Below, in pieces: positions 1 through 11,200 of a DNA stretch of 37,764 bases. Each line of letters starts with the position of its first letter. Position 1 is the first letter of the stretch. The notes beneath the pieces are model-generated. The model was given only the letters and a program-made list of their open reading frames with translations, ran no database searches and was not told the origin of the DNA. The stretch is taken from the NCBI GenBank assembly GCA_001275005.1, contig JWZX01003411.1:1-37764 (forward strand), in the 5' to 3' direction. Made by a program: the position numbers and the translations under genes. Source of the DNA: Chrysochromulina tobinii (taxonomy: Eukaryota > Haptophyta > Prymnesiales > Chrysochromulinaceae).

Positions 1-3000
1 GGGGTCGGCTGCGGCGGTAGCGACGGAGGAAGCTGGGGCGGCAGCAGCTTGGGCGGTTTCGGCGCTGGGCGGCCAGCCCTCCGGCCAGCCCTCCGGTGGG
101 GTCTCTGGCTCGGGTGCCATCCCGGGAGGCCAGCCAGTGGGCGGAGGTGCCGCCGGAGGCAAGCTGGGAGCAGGCCGATGGGGTCGCTCCACGCTCAGTA
201 GCAGAGCAGCCATCGGCGTCGACTCGGCGGCCACGGCTTTGGCCGGGAGGCCGCCCTCGATGGAGCCATGGTCTGGTCCTGATTTCGATATGGGCGCGAT
301 CTTCAACGAGGTCGGCTGTAGCCCAAGCCGTCGGGAGGGGGGCGGGTTGATCCCAGTGACCGCTTTCTTGAGCGGCACGTCCACACTGCGCGCAACGGGC
401 GGCAGGGGCTTGGCGGGTGCCAGTGCCTGCTTAGCTGGCGCCGAGATGGACGAGAGCGACGGCGGCGCCACCATCTCGATGGCCGGCCTGGACGACTTCG
501 AGCTCGGAGGCAGAGTGTGCTGGTTGATTCTGGAGGTGAGGTTCGCGAGCATCGAGACCACCGTCACAAGCTGCTCGTCGTTCGCGCTCAACGAATTCGT
601 GAGATCCGTACGCAGGTTGGAGATCTGAGCCTCGAGCTTCGCATGCTTCGCCTCGGCCAGACTCGCCATGTACTTGGCACACAGCATGGCCTGATACCTC
701 TTGTGGTGCGCGTAGCCACGCACCCGCTGATCTTCGAGGATCTGCTCGCTCGAATGGCGACTGCAGTCCGCACCGTCCCAGCTGAAGCCCTTGGTTTCGT
801 GAGGCGGTGGCTTGCACATGAGCTTGAACAGGATCCATTTGAGAAACCGAAAGATGTTTAACGGCGCGGGTAGCTTGCGGTAGTCCTTGTACTCGCGGAC
901 CGTGTCCGAGAGGAACTCAAACGCCCAGAACTCGCGCGCCTTCTCCTTCACCTCACCGTACACGTCGCCCATCTGCGCGATGAGAAGGTTGATGAGCACG
1001 ATGGTGGCGACGAAGATGTAGACATACATGGCGACGGGTACGAGAGTCGAATTCGGGTCCGCGCCTCCTGTGGGGACGTACGTCGAGATCGCCTCGAGAT
1101 CGAACTCTCCGAGCAGCCCCCAAAACGGCTGGTAGCCGGGCAGCGTGATCAAGTCGCCGTAGATCACGTACCCCGGCATGACGATCGCGAAGAAGGCGCT
1201 GAAGCCGAGCGTCCAGCACATCATCAAGCCGATCCAGGAGATGATCGAGGGCACCATCTGCCCCACGATGATGATGAGGCAGCCCACGCTACGGTCCATC
1301 TTCATCGCGTTGATAAAGCGCACCGTGAGCAGCAGCACGGCGAGCGCATAGAGAAGCTGGATGCAGTTGACGAGAAAGGCAGTCCAGTAGACGAGGTCGC
1401 CAGCAGGGGGGTCGCCACTCACAAGAAGTCTCCACGAGGCAAAGGTGGTGGCGGCCATGTAGTAAGGCAGTGAGTATTTCAGCGCCAACTTGATGGCAAT
1501 CACGAACATGATCGATGAGTACGTGAGGACGTCGATCCAGTTGTACACATTGCTGAAGTAGTCTTCGAGCCCGCCAGGCACTGCGAGGAGCTGCTCGAGC
1601 TCCTCGGCGATCTTGAAGCCCGTCCATACCCAATTGACAATCTCCCAGACCTGGATCTCGTCGGCGCCCATCGAGCCCGCGCGGAACATCCAGCTGGCCG
1701 CCTGCCACGGCCAGCCGCACAGGTTGAGGGCAAGCCAGAAGGTGTACACGAGCGCGATCGTGTTGTGCATGATGAACTTGACATACGGGATCGTGAGGAA
1801 GTTCGCGACGGCACTGATCGGCTTCCCGATCCTGGGCTTCGCCTCGCTGGCAATGCTCATGCACTCATCGTCATCTTCGCCTCCATCCTCGTTCCGGCGA
1901 TCACTCTTGAACAGGTCCCGCTGAATCTGGCTCTGGTTGCGCTGCAGGGAGCGCACGTGGCACCAGGGCAGCTGCCCGAGGAACAGCATATGCAGCAGCG
2001 TGCGCCACCAGCACGGGTCGATGATGCACATCTGGCTTCCGGGAAAGTCGCCGTAAAAGTACCGTTGCGCGAGCGTCTCGCAAAAGGGGTGGCTCACGAA
2101 GAGGCGGCACCTATGCGACTCATCGTCCACTTCGGTAGCATGATCGAGTACCGATTGGTGGCCGTGCCGCGCGGTGGCAAAGATGAGCTGGCGCATCGCG
2201 AGATTGCCGTCATCACACTGGTCGAGCACGCCATACGCCCAACGTTCAAATATGAAGGCTGATTCCCTCCATTCGTCTCTCTTCGAAGGATTCAGGTCCT
2301 TGTCGAGCGATTGCGAGTGCGCCAGGTGCGCCGCCCAAATGGCGATACGCAGGGGCTCCTGCGGTTGGGTGAAGGGGGTTGGGGGTGGGGGTGAGGGTTG
2401 GGGGTGAGGGGTGGTGGTGAGGGTGGCGCTCAGGCTCACCTCAGTCTTTGCCCACGCGCACTGGGCGAGCTCGATGTACTCAGCGCCAGAGAGCACGGCC
2501 CATAACGTAATGTCAGCCCACGTGGTCTTGACTGCGTTCGGTCTGGGCAGCTGCTCCTGTATCTTCAGCTTGCACTCGCGAGATTCCTTCTCGAGCTTAT
2601 TTCTCAGAGGCCCGTTCTTCTCCTGGATCTCAGCGAACGAATCCGAAGCCTCGGCCTTCCACCCCTCCTTCGGGTACTTCTCCGCACGCTTATGCACCCA
2701 ATGCACCATCTCGCGATTGACCGAGTTCTCCTCCTGTATCTTCAGCTCGCCCTCGCTCCATCGCTTGCGCGCCTTGTTCCAGATCTTGTAATAGTCCTGC
2801 AGGAACCCGGGCAGCTTCTCTGTAAACATCAACATGCCCTCGCCCTCTCCGCCGTCCTCTCCCTCGGTGGCACGGGCTTTGGCCGCCGCCTTCGCGTTGC
2901 GATCCTTGCGAAGCAGGGGCATCATCGACTTCGGCGCCATCAATTGGCCTAATCGGCGGTAGAAGGAGCCTCGACCGAACTGGGCAGACAGGTCGTCGTA

Positions 3001-5079
3001 AGATTTGGGAGTCCATTCATAGAGCTCCCCCCACGCGTGCTCGAGCGACGCGGACTGCACGCCCTTGCCATGCCTCATGAGAGTGCGGAGCAGCACGTGC
3101 TGCGGCGTCACATTGTACTGAATGAGCGCGCGCACCACCTCGGGCTCGTTGCCCAGCAGGGCGTTCGTGAGCGCGCGCGCGAGGCCGCGTGGGTCGACGG
3201 CATCGCTCTCCTCGAGCTGCGTGCGAAGGATGACGGGATCCTTCCAGCGCACCGCCAGGTTGATCGCATCGGTCGTCGTCTCGCAATCCGAGAGGATCGC
3301 TTGCAGCACCTGATGAGGGAGGCAATCATGAGGTCATCACAGGCAATCATGAGGTCATCACAGGCAATCATGAGAGGATCGCTTGCAGCACCTGATGAGG
3401 GAGGCAATCATGAGGTCATCACAGGCAATCATGAGGTCATCACAGGCAATCATGAGAGGATCGCTTGCAGCACCAGATTGCCAAAGTCGTTATGGACCGG
3501 CACGATTCCATTCTCGTCCATGGGTTCGGTCACGAAGAATGTGAGCTGCTTCTCCATGTTGGCACCTGCATGCAATCTCATCGGGGACCTTGTAAGTGGC
3601 ACTCAGGTGGCACTCAGGTGGCACTCTCGGACAGGTGAGATGCTTCTCCTCGTTCACACCGTGCTTTTCGAGGCCGAGCTTGCGGATGCCCTCCAGATAG
3701 GTGCGCGCTGCGTCGCAAAAGGCGGTGTTGCCGACGGGCAGCTCGACGAATTGCATGCGCTGCTCGAGCGACAGCCCTTCCTCGGCGCCCGCCTTGAAGA
3801 CATACTCATACACCGCCTTGGACGCCCCGCCGTTCTCATCACCCACGAAGCACATGACCGGCCGGCGTGCTGCCAGCGTCCTGTGGATGACCTCGAAGGT
3901 GCCCGGGCCGCCGCCGAGGGCAATGAGCACGAGCGCTGGCCGGGGCAGTTTGTCGCCGTCCTTGTCGCTCCCGTAGACCGTGTCACACGTTTGTCTCTCG
4001 AATTGAACGCGGAACTGTCGCTCCGTTCCGAAGGCGCGCTTGCCAGTGAGCGTCTCGCCCGTTTGCGGATCACGCGAGTCGACGAGCAGGAAGTGCGTAT
4101 GCCCCCAGTCGAGGAGGACTTCCCCGTCCGGCAGCTTCTTGGCCGGCGCCTCGTACACATACCGAGGGCCTTTACGCTGCTGCTCGTCGATGGACGAGCT
4201 CGAGCCCTTGCTGATGCTGCCTTTGCGCAGGTGAGGAAGAGTCGATGGGGCAGCTGCGGCGGCACTGTCGCGGAATTGGCGGCCCATGAACTCATCGCGC
4301 TGATTGATGATCCCGTACGGCGCGATGCCGATGCACGGGATCGGCAGGGACGCCAGCTCGTCCTGGCTCATCACCATTCCGATCAGCTCCATCACACCGG
4401 CGCGGGTGCCACCCGTGATGATCCATGGCACCGCGCCGTCGTCGTCCTCGTCGGCCTCGTCGCAGAGGCACGCGCGCGTGACGGCCTCGGTGAGCCCGCG
4501 CTTGAAGAGCACCTTCTGCTTTTCCGTCAGCCCGGCACCGGGGTTAGTGCCGCCCGTGACCGAGATGATGACCGACGGTTGCCGGAGCCGCCAGTGCTGC
4601 ATGCAGAAATTGATGAGATTCTTGAGTTCGTCCTCATCGTCCACGCTGACGTCGGGCACCCTGGCCCACTTGGCCGGCACACGCTTGCTGCCAGGGAACT
4701 CGATCCGGCCCCACTCGACCGCAACATCGCCCGGCCACTCGAGCTCCTTGGTCACCCACCAGTCGGCGAGGTCCTCGGCACTGTCGCGCGGAGTATTGAC
4801 GCGCGAATCGGCTGCTTCGTTGAAACACAATGGCTGGGGCGCGACCTGGACGACCGTGGCTGTCTCTCTCGAAGCCATGGCTGATCCCATGGCGCGGACA
4901 CTCTCGTTGCGGAGAGCCTGCCGTGGCAGGCTGGCGGGGGTGGGAAAGTCTGCCGGCCGTTCCCACTGCACCTCCTGACTGTACTGCTTGTAATAGTATG
5001 TGTCGCCGGTGGCCTCATCTTTGGCGGTGAGCCATGGATCAGCCACGGCCGGCCATGGCGGTGGAGGGGGCGGAGGCAT
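1..5079 (-). CDS. WW-domain TRPM-like cation channel (3' end beyond window)
   Basis: Plasma- or organelle-membrane cation channel of the TRP melastatin type. Proposed exons on the minus strand are 5079-3633, 3565-3474, 3309-2440 and 2358-<1, giving at least 1589 codons in one frame. Residues about 14-42 form a WW domain (YYYKQYSQEVQWERP). Residues about 85-480 are the TRPM N-terminal LSDAT/SLOG region, with ISVTGGTNPGAG and WIITGGTRAGVME. A helical linker follows. The six-helix channel lies at about 975-1270: its pore region has GYQPFWGLLGEFDLEAI, and the last helix has IVLINLLIAQMGDVYGEV. The tail has a short coiled coil and then Pro/Ala-rich sequence running off the window. The gene is divergent from the Myb gene at 5352. 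The WW domain on a TRPM protein is unusual. Family assignment is secure; intron edges are inferred from frame and GT-AG. Confidence 0.88.
2359..2439 (-). other. Probable 81-nt in-frame intron of the TRPM-like gene
   Basis: On the minus strand the sequence begins GTGAGCCTGAGC, runs through a long C/T-rich tract (CACCCCCACCCCCAACCCCC) and ends ACCGCAG. It is 81 nt with no in-frame stop, so retained and spliced forms both keep the frame. Removing it joins CAWAKTE to EPLRIAIW, which restores the usual TRPM linker and deletes a Thr/Pro run. Confidence 0.7.
3290..3473 (-). repeat. 82-bp tandem repeat of exon edge plus introner-like intron in TRPM-like gene
   Basis: Two full 82-bp units plus a third copy of the 20-bp exon segment. 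On the minus strand each unit is GTGCTGCAAGCGATCCTCTC followed by 62 bp made of ATGATTGCC repeats and ending TTGCCTCCCTCATCAG. The first GT can act as donor and the last CAG (3310) as acceptor. Removing 3473-3310 (164 nt) joins CTG to GTGCTGCAAGCG and restores the frame. Because 82 is not a multiple of 3, the frame breaks without splicing. This could be one 164-nt intron or two consecutive 82-nt removals. Confidence 0.85.
3566..3632 (-). other. 67-nt intron of the TRPM-like gene
   Basis: On the minus strand it runs from GTCCGAGAGTGCC to GATTGCATGCAG. It contains a short GAGTGCCACCT repeat. Splicing changes the frame and joins EKHLT-C to ANMEKQLTFFV, which continues into the conserved post-LSDAT region. 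Confidence 0.75.
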
Positions 5080-5154
5080 ATGAACGGGTGCCGAGTCGTC
5101 ACCGAGTTGATTGCGGAATTGTGATGACCTTGTTTCTGTTTCACGTTCACGACT

Positions 5155-5230
5155 CGTTCACGTAAAATTGCCATCTCGGCAAGACGCACACCCACAGGTC
5201 CCGTGGAGACACATCGTGGGGGGCGCAGAC
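5155..5230 (-). promoter_or_regulatory. Promoter-proximal block shared with the sugar-transporter gene (copy 1)
   Basis: Lies 75 bp upstream of the TRPM-like start codon. It aligns almost end to end with 36488-36567, sharing CATCTCGGCAAGACGCACA, GGTCCCGTGGAGACACA and GCGCAGAC with only short gaps. Both copies face a minus-strand gene. It could be a promoter or 5'-UTR element, or a fragment of a dispersed repeat. The facing Myb gene starts about 120 bp away, so the block sits in a divergent promoter. Confidence 0.6.
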
Positions 5231-5351
5231 CTAAATGTTGCTGGTGAGCTCCCAGCACGGTCAGGGGCAACTTATTGTGTGCGATTGACAAGTTAGACGC
5301 GTTCTTTGTGGCCCGCCCGCTGTCGGCTTCCCCTCGCCACATCGCGCACCG

Positions 5352-7958
5352 ATGCCGCCGACGAAGCCGACAAAGGCCCAGGTGCGCACCGCGCTCGCGC
5401 TCGAGACGGCAAAGAAGGCCGGCATCCCGCTCGAGGCGCTTCCCAGCTTGCTGGCCGAGCTGCCATCCGGCGAGTCGTGGTTCAGCGTGCTCAAGGCTGC
5501 CGGCTTCAACGTGCAATCGCGTGGGCCCTCCATCGCCCACATGAAGGCAGGCGGCGAGCCGATAACCCGCCGCGGGGCGGCGGCGCGTCTGCGCGCCTCA
5601 GGCGCCTTCCGCGAGTCCGAGGTCGGCGACATCGGGCCGTACATAGACGCAGCAACCAACAACACCTTCCTGTATCGCCTCGAAGGCCTGTGTGGCGCGG
5701 GCTACTACAGGGTGGACCTCCCGAAGATGGCGCTGCCAGCGAGGACCACCGGTGATGCACCAGCGGCCGGGCCGTCGTCGACCGTGCCACCGCCAGCCTC
5801 ACCTGCCGTTGCAGCAGCAGCAGTATCAGCAGCAGCGCCACTGCAGCCTCAGCCAGCAGCGGCCGCTGCGCCGACAACCGCCGCCGCCGCCGCTGCGCCG
5901 ACCGCCTCCGCCGCCGCCGCTGCCAAGGCGCCGCCAGCGGCGGCGAAGCGCAAGGAAGCCGCGGACGCGTTGTGTCGAGCATCGGACGCGCCCTCGTCGA
6001 GCGTTGTGTCGAGCGCGGACGCGCCCTCGTCGAGCGTTGTGTCGAGCGCGGACGCGCCCTCGTCGAGCGTTGTGTCGAGCGCGAAGCGAGTGCGCGTTGC
6101 GAGTGCCGGCCCGGGGAAGGCGAGCGATGGGAAGGCGAGCGATCCCGCCGCGCAGCCGCCCGCCGCACCGCCGCCCGCGCGACCCGCCACATGCTCAGGC
6201 AAGGCTGCGAGGGCTTCGGAGAGCTCGGCACCTCTCGCCGGTAACTCGTCAGAAGAGGATGAAATACCTCTCATCTCACCGCGCCGCCACGCCAACCAGA
6301 GTGCCAAGCAGAGTGCCAACCAGACCGACCAGAGTGCCAACCAGACCAACCAGAGTGCCAACCAGACCGACCAGAGTGCCAGCCAGAGCGCCGACCACCG
6401 CTGCGACGACGTCCTCTTCTCGCCCACCGCTGCTACGAACTCCGCGACGGCGGCGCCGGCGCTTGCGGTGGCGGCGCCGCTACCGCTGCCGCTGGCGCTG
6501 GCGCAGCCTTTGACTCAACTTCTCCACCTCTACCCCTTTGGCGCAGCGGGCGTGGGCTCGTCATTGGGAGGTCGGACGGAGATCACGATCCCGGAGGGCG
6601 CCGTCCCGGGCATGCCTCTCGACTTGATCGTGCCCGATGGTCCGGGCACGTGCAGTCGCGTGCGCATCATCGTCCCTGTGGGGATGCGGCCAGGCATGAA
6701 GCTCGCTGTTGCCATGCCGCCGTATGCGCCGCCAGTGGCCGTGCAACCTCTCGTGCCGGAGATGGCAACCTCGGAGATGGCAACCTCGGAGATGGCAACC
6801 TCGGAGATGGCAACCTCGGAGATGGCAACCTCGGAGATGGCAACCTCGGAGATGGCACGAGATCAGCCTCGGCAGAGGTCTCGGCAGCCCGGAGCGGTGA
6901 GCGGCCAAGCACCGCTGGCACGGCGAACGTCATTGGCCAGTTGGAGGACGAAAGCTGCTCCTCAGTCTGGGTTTGCGCTGGCGCCCGCGCTCGCGCCTGC
7001 GCCCGCGCCCGCGCCTGCGCGTGCGCCTGTGGTGGAGCTCGACGACGAGGAGGGGCAGGAGGACGAGGAGGTGGAGGAGGTGGAGGAGGAGATGGAGGGT
7101 TTCGAGAGCTCACGAGCAGCAGCGGCCCTCGAGCACGCCTCGAGTGCCTTCGCCGCCAAACATAGCCCTCGAGACCCTCTCAAGGCCGCCCTCGCACCGC
7201 TCGACACGGCGCTCGCGACCGATCCGCCACCAAGTGCACTCTCGAGCTGTGAAAGTGAGGCGCGAGGCTCCCGGCTTGCAGTGCGCACAGGCCAGCCACC
7301 CGCCGTCGCGCTCGGTGCAGCGCCAGAGCCGTTCTCAGAGGCTGCGGCGCTCGCCTTCGGCGTCTCGGCTCGAGTCGGTGTCGAGGCGGTGGCGGTGGCT
7401 GAGGCGCTTTCGTCGTGTTTCAAGGGCAGCTCTACCGCCCCCGCCGCCCCCGCCGCCCCCACCCCCGCCGCTGCGTCTGTCACCGCTGCCGCTGCTGTCG
7501 CCTCCGCCGCGGCGCCCTCTGCCGCCGCCGCCTCGACCGCCTACAACGACGTCGACGACGACGACGTGGACGATTTTGTAGTGTCCGCGTCTGCCACACC
7601 CACCGCTCCCCCCGCGCCTGCTTCGGCGGCGGGCGGCAGCGCCTTGAGTGCGCTGGCTCGCGCTGAGGCCCAGTCACTCCGCAATGCTGGCTCTGGTCAA
7701 ATGGCGCCCGCCGAGCCCAAAAAGGCGCGTGTGCGTCGACCGTGGACCGTGGCGGAGGTGGAGGCGCTCCGAGTGGGTGTGCTCCGCTATGGAGAGGGGC
7801 GCTGGGAGGCTATCCGGCTCGACACGCGCCTCGGCAGCGACTTGACCTATCGGCTCGGGGTCGACCTGAAGGACAAGTGGCGGAATCTGAAGGACAAGGG
7901 CCAGCGGCTCGCGCCGCACGCCAACAGTGCAGCTGGTAGCGCGCCTAGCCTCGAGTGA
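5352..7958 (+). CDS. Large low-complexity protein with C-terminal telobox Myb/SANT domain
   Basis: Predicted nuclear DNA-binding protein of 868 aa. Residues about 795-848 are a Myb/SANT repeat of the telomere-binding type: RRPWTVAEVEALRVGV starts helix 1, and VDLKDKWRNLKDK is the telobox recognition helix. The N-terminal 130 residues form a compact region I do not recognise (SWFSVLKAAGFNVQSRG). Residues about 405-455 contain two proline/glycine turns (IPEGAVPGMPLDLIVPDG and IIVPVGMRPGMKLAV), a repeat seen in many algal proteins. The rest is Ala/Pro/Ser/Gln-rich, with an acidic EDEEVEEVEEEME patch. The ATG at 5352 follows a divergent 272-bp promoter shared with the TRPM-like gene. Double-strand telomere binding is plausible but inferred only from the helix-3 motif. 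In-frame introns cannot be excluded in the low-complexity middle. Confidence 0.75.
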   Translation: MPPTKPTKAQVRTALALETAKKAGIPLEALPSLLAELPSGESWFSVLKAAGFNVQSRGPSIAHMKAGGEPITRRGAAARLRASGAFRESEVGDIGPYIDAATNNTFLYRLEGLCGAGYYRVDLPKMALPARTTGDAPAAGPSSTVPPPASPAVAAAAVSAAAPLQPQPAAAAAPTTAAAAAAPTASAAAAAKAPPAAAKRKEAADALCRASDAPSSSVVSSADAPSSSVVSSADAPSSSVVSSAKRVRVASAGPGKASDGKASDPAAQPPAAPPPARPATCSGKAARASESSAPLAGNSSEEDEIPLISPRRHANQSAKQSANQTDQSANQTNQSANQTDQSASQSADHRCDDVLFSPTAATNSATAAPALAVAAPLPLPLALAQPLTQLLHLYPFGAAGVGSSLGGRTEITIPEGAVPGMPLDLIVPDGPGTCSRVRIIVPVGMRPGMKLAVAMPPYAPPVAVQPLVPEMATSEMATSEMATSEMATSEMATSEMATSEMARDQPRQRSRQPGAVSGQAPLARRTSLASWRTKAAPQSGFALAPALAPAPAPAPARAPVVELDDEEGQEDEEVEEVEEEMEGFESSRAAAALEHASSAFAAKHSPRDPLKAALAPLDTALATDPPPSALSSCESEARGSRLAVRTGQPPAVALGAAPEPFSEAAALAFGVSARVGVEAVAVAEALSSCFKGSSTAPAAPAAPTPAAASVTAAAAVASAAAPSAAAASTAYNDVDDDDVDDFVVSASATPTAPPAPASAAGGSALSALARAEAQSLRNAGSGQMAPAEPKKARVRRPWTVAEVEALRVGVLRYGEGRWEAIRLDTRLGSDLTYRLGVDLKDKWRNLKDKGQRLAPHANSAAGSAPSLE
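5985..6083 (+). repeat. 33-bp coding tandem repeat, three copies
   Basis: Three adjacent units encode DAPSSSVVSSA and are nearly identical at the DNA level, suggesting recent slippage inside the telobox-Myb coding region. Confidence 0.9.
6759..6857 (+). repeat. 15-bp coding tandem repeat (EMATS)
   Basis: The unit GAGATGGCAACCTCG is repeated six times, followed by a partial seventh. It encodes EMATS repeats just after the VPVGMRPG region of the telobox-Myb protein. Confidence 0.9.
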
Positions 7959-8241
7959 GCCGGAGCGCTGCTCGAGCTCGGGCGTGAGACAGAGTGTGTA
8001 TAGCGGCACAGAGACAGATGTCGCGGGCTCACTAATCGCCTTCGACCGTCGACCGATAATGGGCACGATCGTCCACGTGTATGTCGTCACGAACCGCCAC
8101 GCCGTCGCCGACATTTTTCTGTTCACATCTAATTTTTCCATAGACTGGTACCCCCCGCTTTATCGGAACCAGTGCGCTCGACTGTGCGTTTACATGTCCC
8201 GTCGTCCCTCTCTCATCTCATCCCCTACCCCGTCTGCCGCC

Positions 8242-11200
8242 TCATTTTTGGCCTGGGCTCTTTATGACCAGCGCTTTGAACTTCGATGCGGCGGCGGCGG
8301 CCTTGAGCCCCTTGGCAACCGCGGGAGCGGTTGGGGTCGCGCCGCCGCCCCCGCCGCCGCCGCCGCCGCTCGGTCGCAGGAGTTTCCTGAGCTCGTCGTA
8401 CGAGATCGAGCCGCCGCCATCGGAGTCCCACTGGTCAAAGAGAGCATCGACGGCCTCCTTGGGTACGTCGAGCCCGAGGGCGGGCATGGCCTTGTGGAAC
8501 TCCTTCCGAGAGACGTCGCCGTCGCCGTCGGTGTCCCACTCGCGAAACAGGTCGAGGACGCGCACCGCATTCGCTTGGAGAGCCTTGCTGATCTGCTCGC
8601 TGACCGGCAGGGCCCCTTGGGATTCATCGAGGTCGAGGTTGCCCAGGACGGACGTCTTCGTCTTCTTCTTGGGCGAAGGAGACCTCGCCGGCGTGGGAGT
8701 GGCAATGGGGGGGGTGCTCGCCTTCGGAAGGCCCATCCGCACCGTCTGCAGCTCGCTCTCGAGATCGAGCGCCTCCTCGAGCGCCCTGTTGAGCTCTTTC
8801 GCGAGCGCGGCTCTGTCCTCGAGCGCCGTACCGAGCTCAGCCTCGGCACGCGCCGCCCTCTCCTTCGCGTGGCCGGCCTCGCGCTTTCCTCGCGCGCCTT
8901 CCTGCGCCGCGACGCTCAACGCCTCCCGCAACCCCCTCGCCTCCTCGCGCGCCTCGGCGAGCTCCGCCTGCCGCGCTTCCTCATGGGCCCTGGACTGCTC
9001 CGAACCACGCCCGTGCTGCTCGCGCAGCCTGCGGCGCTCCTCCTCAAACGAGGTGCGCTGAGCGGCGAGGAGCTTCTCGAGGAGCTGCTGGTTGGCCTTG
9101 CGCTGCTGCGCGACGTCTTCCTCGGCCTCCTGCCGCAACCTCTCCGCAATCTCCGTCGCGAGATGGGCCGCCTCGAGCGCCGTCCTGAGCTCATCGACCA
9201 CCTTCCCGGCCGACTGGCTCGCCGCGAGCGCTGCCTTCACGTCCTGCACCTCGTCGAGCAACGCGTCGTGACGGGCACGCAGGGCGGCGAGCTCGTCCTC
9301 GTGGGCTAGGCGCACCTGATGAGGGAGGCAATCAGCGGTGCACTCAGCGATGCACTCGAGCTCGTCCTCGTGGGCTAGGCGCACCTGATGAGGGAGGCAA
9401 TCAGCGGTGTCATCAGCGGTGCAATCTCGCACCATCTCGAGCTGCCCTGCCTCGAAGCGCGCTCGGCGCAGCTGCATCTCCATCGATCGACTCTCCTTCT
9501 CCATCCGAGCTAGCTCCTCGGCCCGCCTCGTGTCACTCGCGTCCCGCGCCCAGTAGCTGAAGGCATCCGAGAGTGCGGGCGCACGTAGACGGTTACCCGC
9601 CACGAGCAGCTGCAGAAGGCTCGAGCGCCGCGCCTCCCACAGCGCGACCCATGCCGTCCAACCGTCGACGAGGCCTTGGTTCAGCATGCGCCTCCCAATG
9701 GAACGTGTCAGGGCCGCCACCCTCGCCTCCCTGTCCTTCTGCTGCGCCAGCGCTGCCCTCTCCGCCGCCGTGCCGGTGAGCTCGACGTGCTGACGCTCGA
9801 GGGCGAGGCGCTTCGACTCTTCCGCGGCGGCGAGTTGTCGCTCAAGACTCGACTGGAGCGTCGCCAGCTCCGCACGAAGCGCCCGCTCCGTCGTTTGGTG
9901 CGTCGTCATCGTCGCGAGCCGTTTGGCGATGGCCGCGTCGAGTCGCCAATGCTCGAATGCGCTCGAAAGCTCTGGCGACTGAAGGCGATGGCTCGCCGCA
10001 CGCAACCGGCCGAGGGCGTAGCGGCGCGCCTCGTATGCCTCACACCATGCGCTCCATCCCCAAACGAGACCTCGATGCAACATGCGCCTCGCGCTCTGTC
10101 GACGGAGCAACTCGATGCGCTCCTCTCTCCTGGCCGCCTCCTGCGCCTCCAGCAGGCTCTGCGCCTCTGCGTGCCCGCCCGTAAGCTGCGCGACACGCTC
10201 CAAGAGCGCGAGCCGCTCCGCCTGCATCGCCGCCAACCGTCGGTCCGCTTCCGCCTTGACGAGGCAGAGCTCGCCGACGAGCCGCTGCCTCTCGAGCTCC
10301 AGAGTGGCCTCGCGCGCCTGCTGCGCGGAGAGCGTGAGACGCTGCTTGGCGTCGGCACTGCGCGCGCCCCAATAGCCAAATGCCCTTTCAAGGGCGGGGG
10401 TGCGCAGCCGGTTGCTCACCCGTCGTAGCCTCTCCATCGCAAACACGCGCGCGCGCCACATGTCGTGCCACGCCGCCCAGCCGTTGGCGAGCCCTTGGTG
10501 GAGAATCCGACGGCCCACCTGCCGCCGCAGCAATTCGACGCGCGCCTCCCTCGCCTGCTCCTCCCGCATCGCCATGAGCTCTGCTGCTGAGCCGGTCAGC
10601 TCCGACCGCAGCCGCTCGAGGGCCGTCTCTTTGATCCGCTCCGCCGCCGCGAGCTTCTTCTCGTACCTGGCATGTGCACGATGAGGGGGGCAATCAGCAT
10701 GCAACGAGGATTGGCAATCCGCATGCAACGAGGGAGAGCTGCTGAGATCGTACTCGAGAACGACCTCGCGCAGCTCGGACTGCAGCGAGCTCGCCGCCGA
10801 GTCGATTGACCCTAGACGCTCCTGCTGCGCCTCGATGAGCTTGGCCTGGCGCGCACGGGAGCGTCGCTCGCATAGGGCTGTCCATGAGCTCCAGGCAGCG
10901 CTCACGTCACGGCGCAGCATCCGTCGACCGGCCCGCCGGCACAGCAGCTCCACACGTTCCCTATGCGCCTGCTCCATTGCCAAGGCGGCCTTCTGCTCTG
11001 CACTGCCGCTCAGCTCGGTGGTGACTCGACGGAGTTCGACCTCGTGGAATGCAGCGGCCTCGAGGAGGCGGCGATCGCTTTCGGCCTTGACCTCGTGCAG
11101 CTCCTCCGTGAGCCTCGCGAGCTCCGCGAGAACTCCGCCCCATTTAGAGTCCTCCTCGGACTGCCGGCGTGCCTCGCGCGCCGCCACAGCGTCGGCTACC

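Noticed and set aside
3290-3473. CRISPR-like array (regularly spaced repeats)
   Set aside because: Only two units, the spacers are themselves repeats, and the segment sits inside a eukaryotic gene where it behaves as an intron.
3037-4884. Long plus-strand open frame (615 codons)
   Set aside because: Antisense to the TRPM-like LSDAT region; its protein is Arg/Leu/His-rich without family resemblance, and a GC-rich codon bias easily leaves the opposite strand open.
7927-9309. Plus-strand open frame of 460 codons
   Set aside because: Mirror of the EF-hand end of the minus-strand scaffold gene, whose EF-hand loops are unmistakable.
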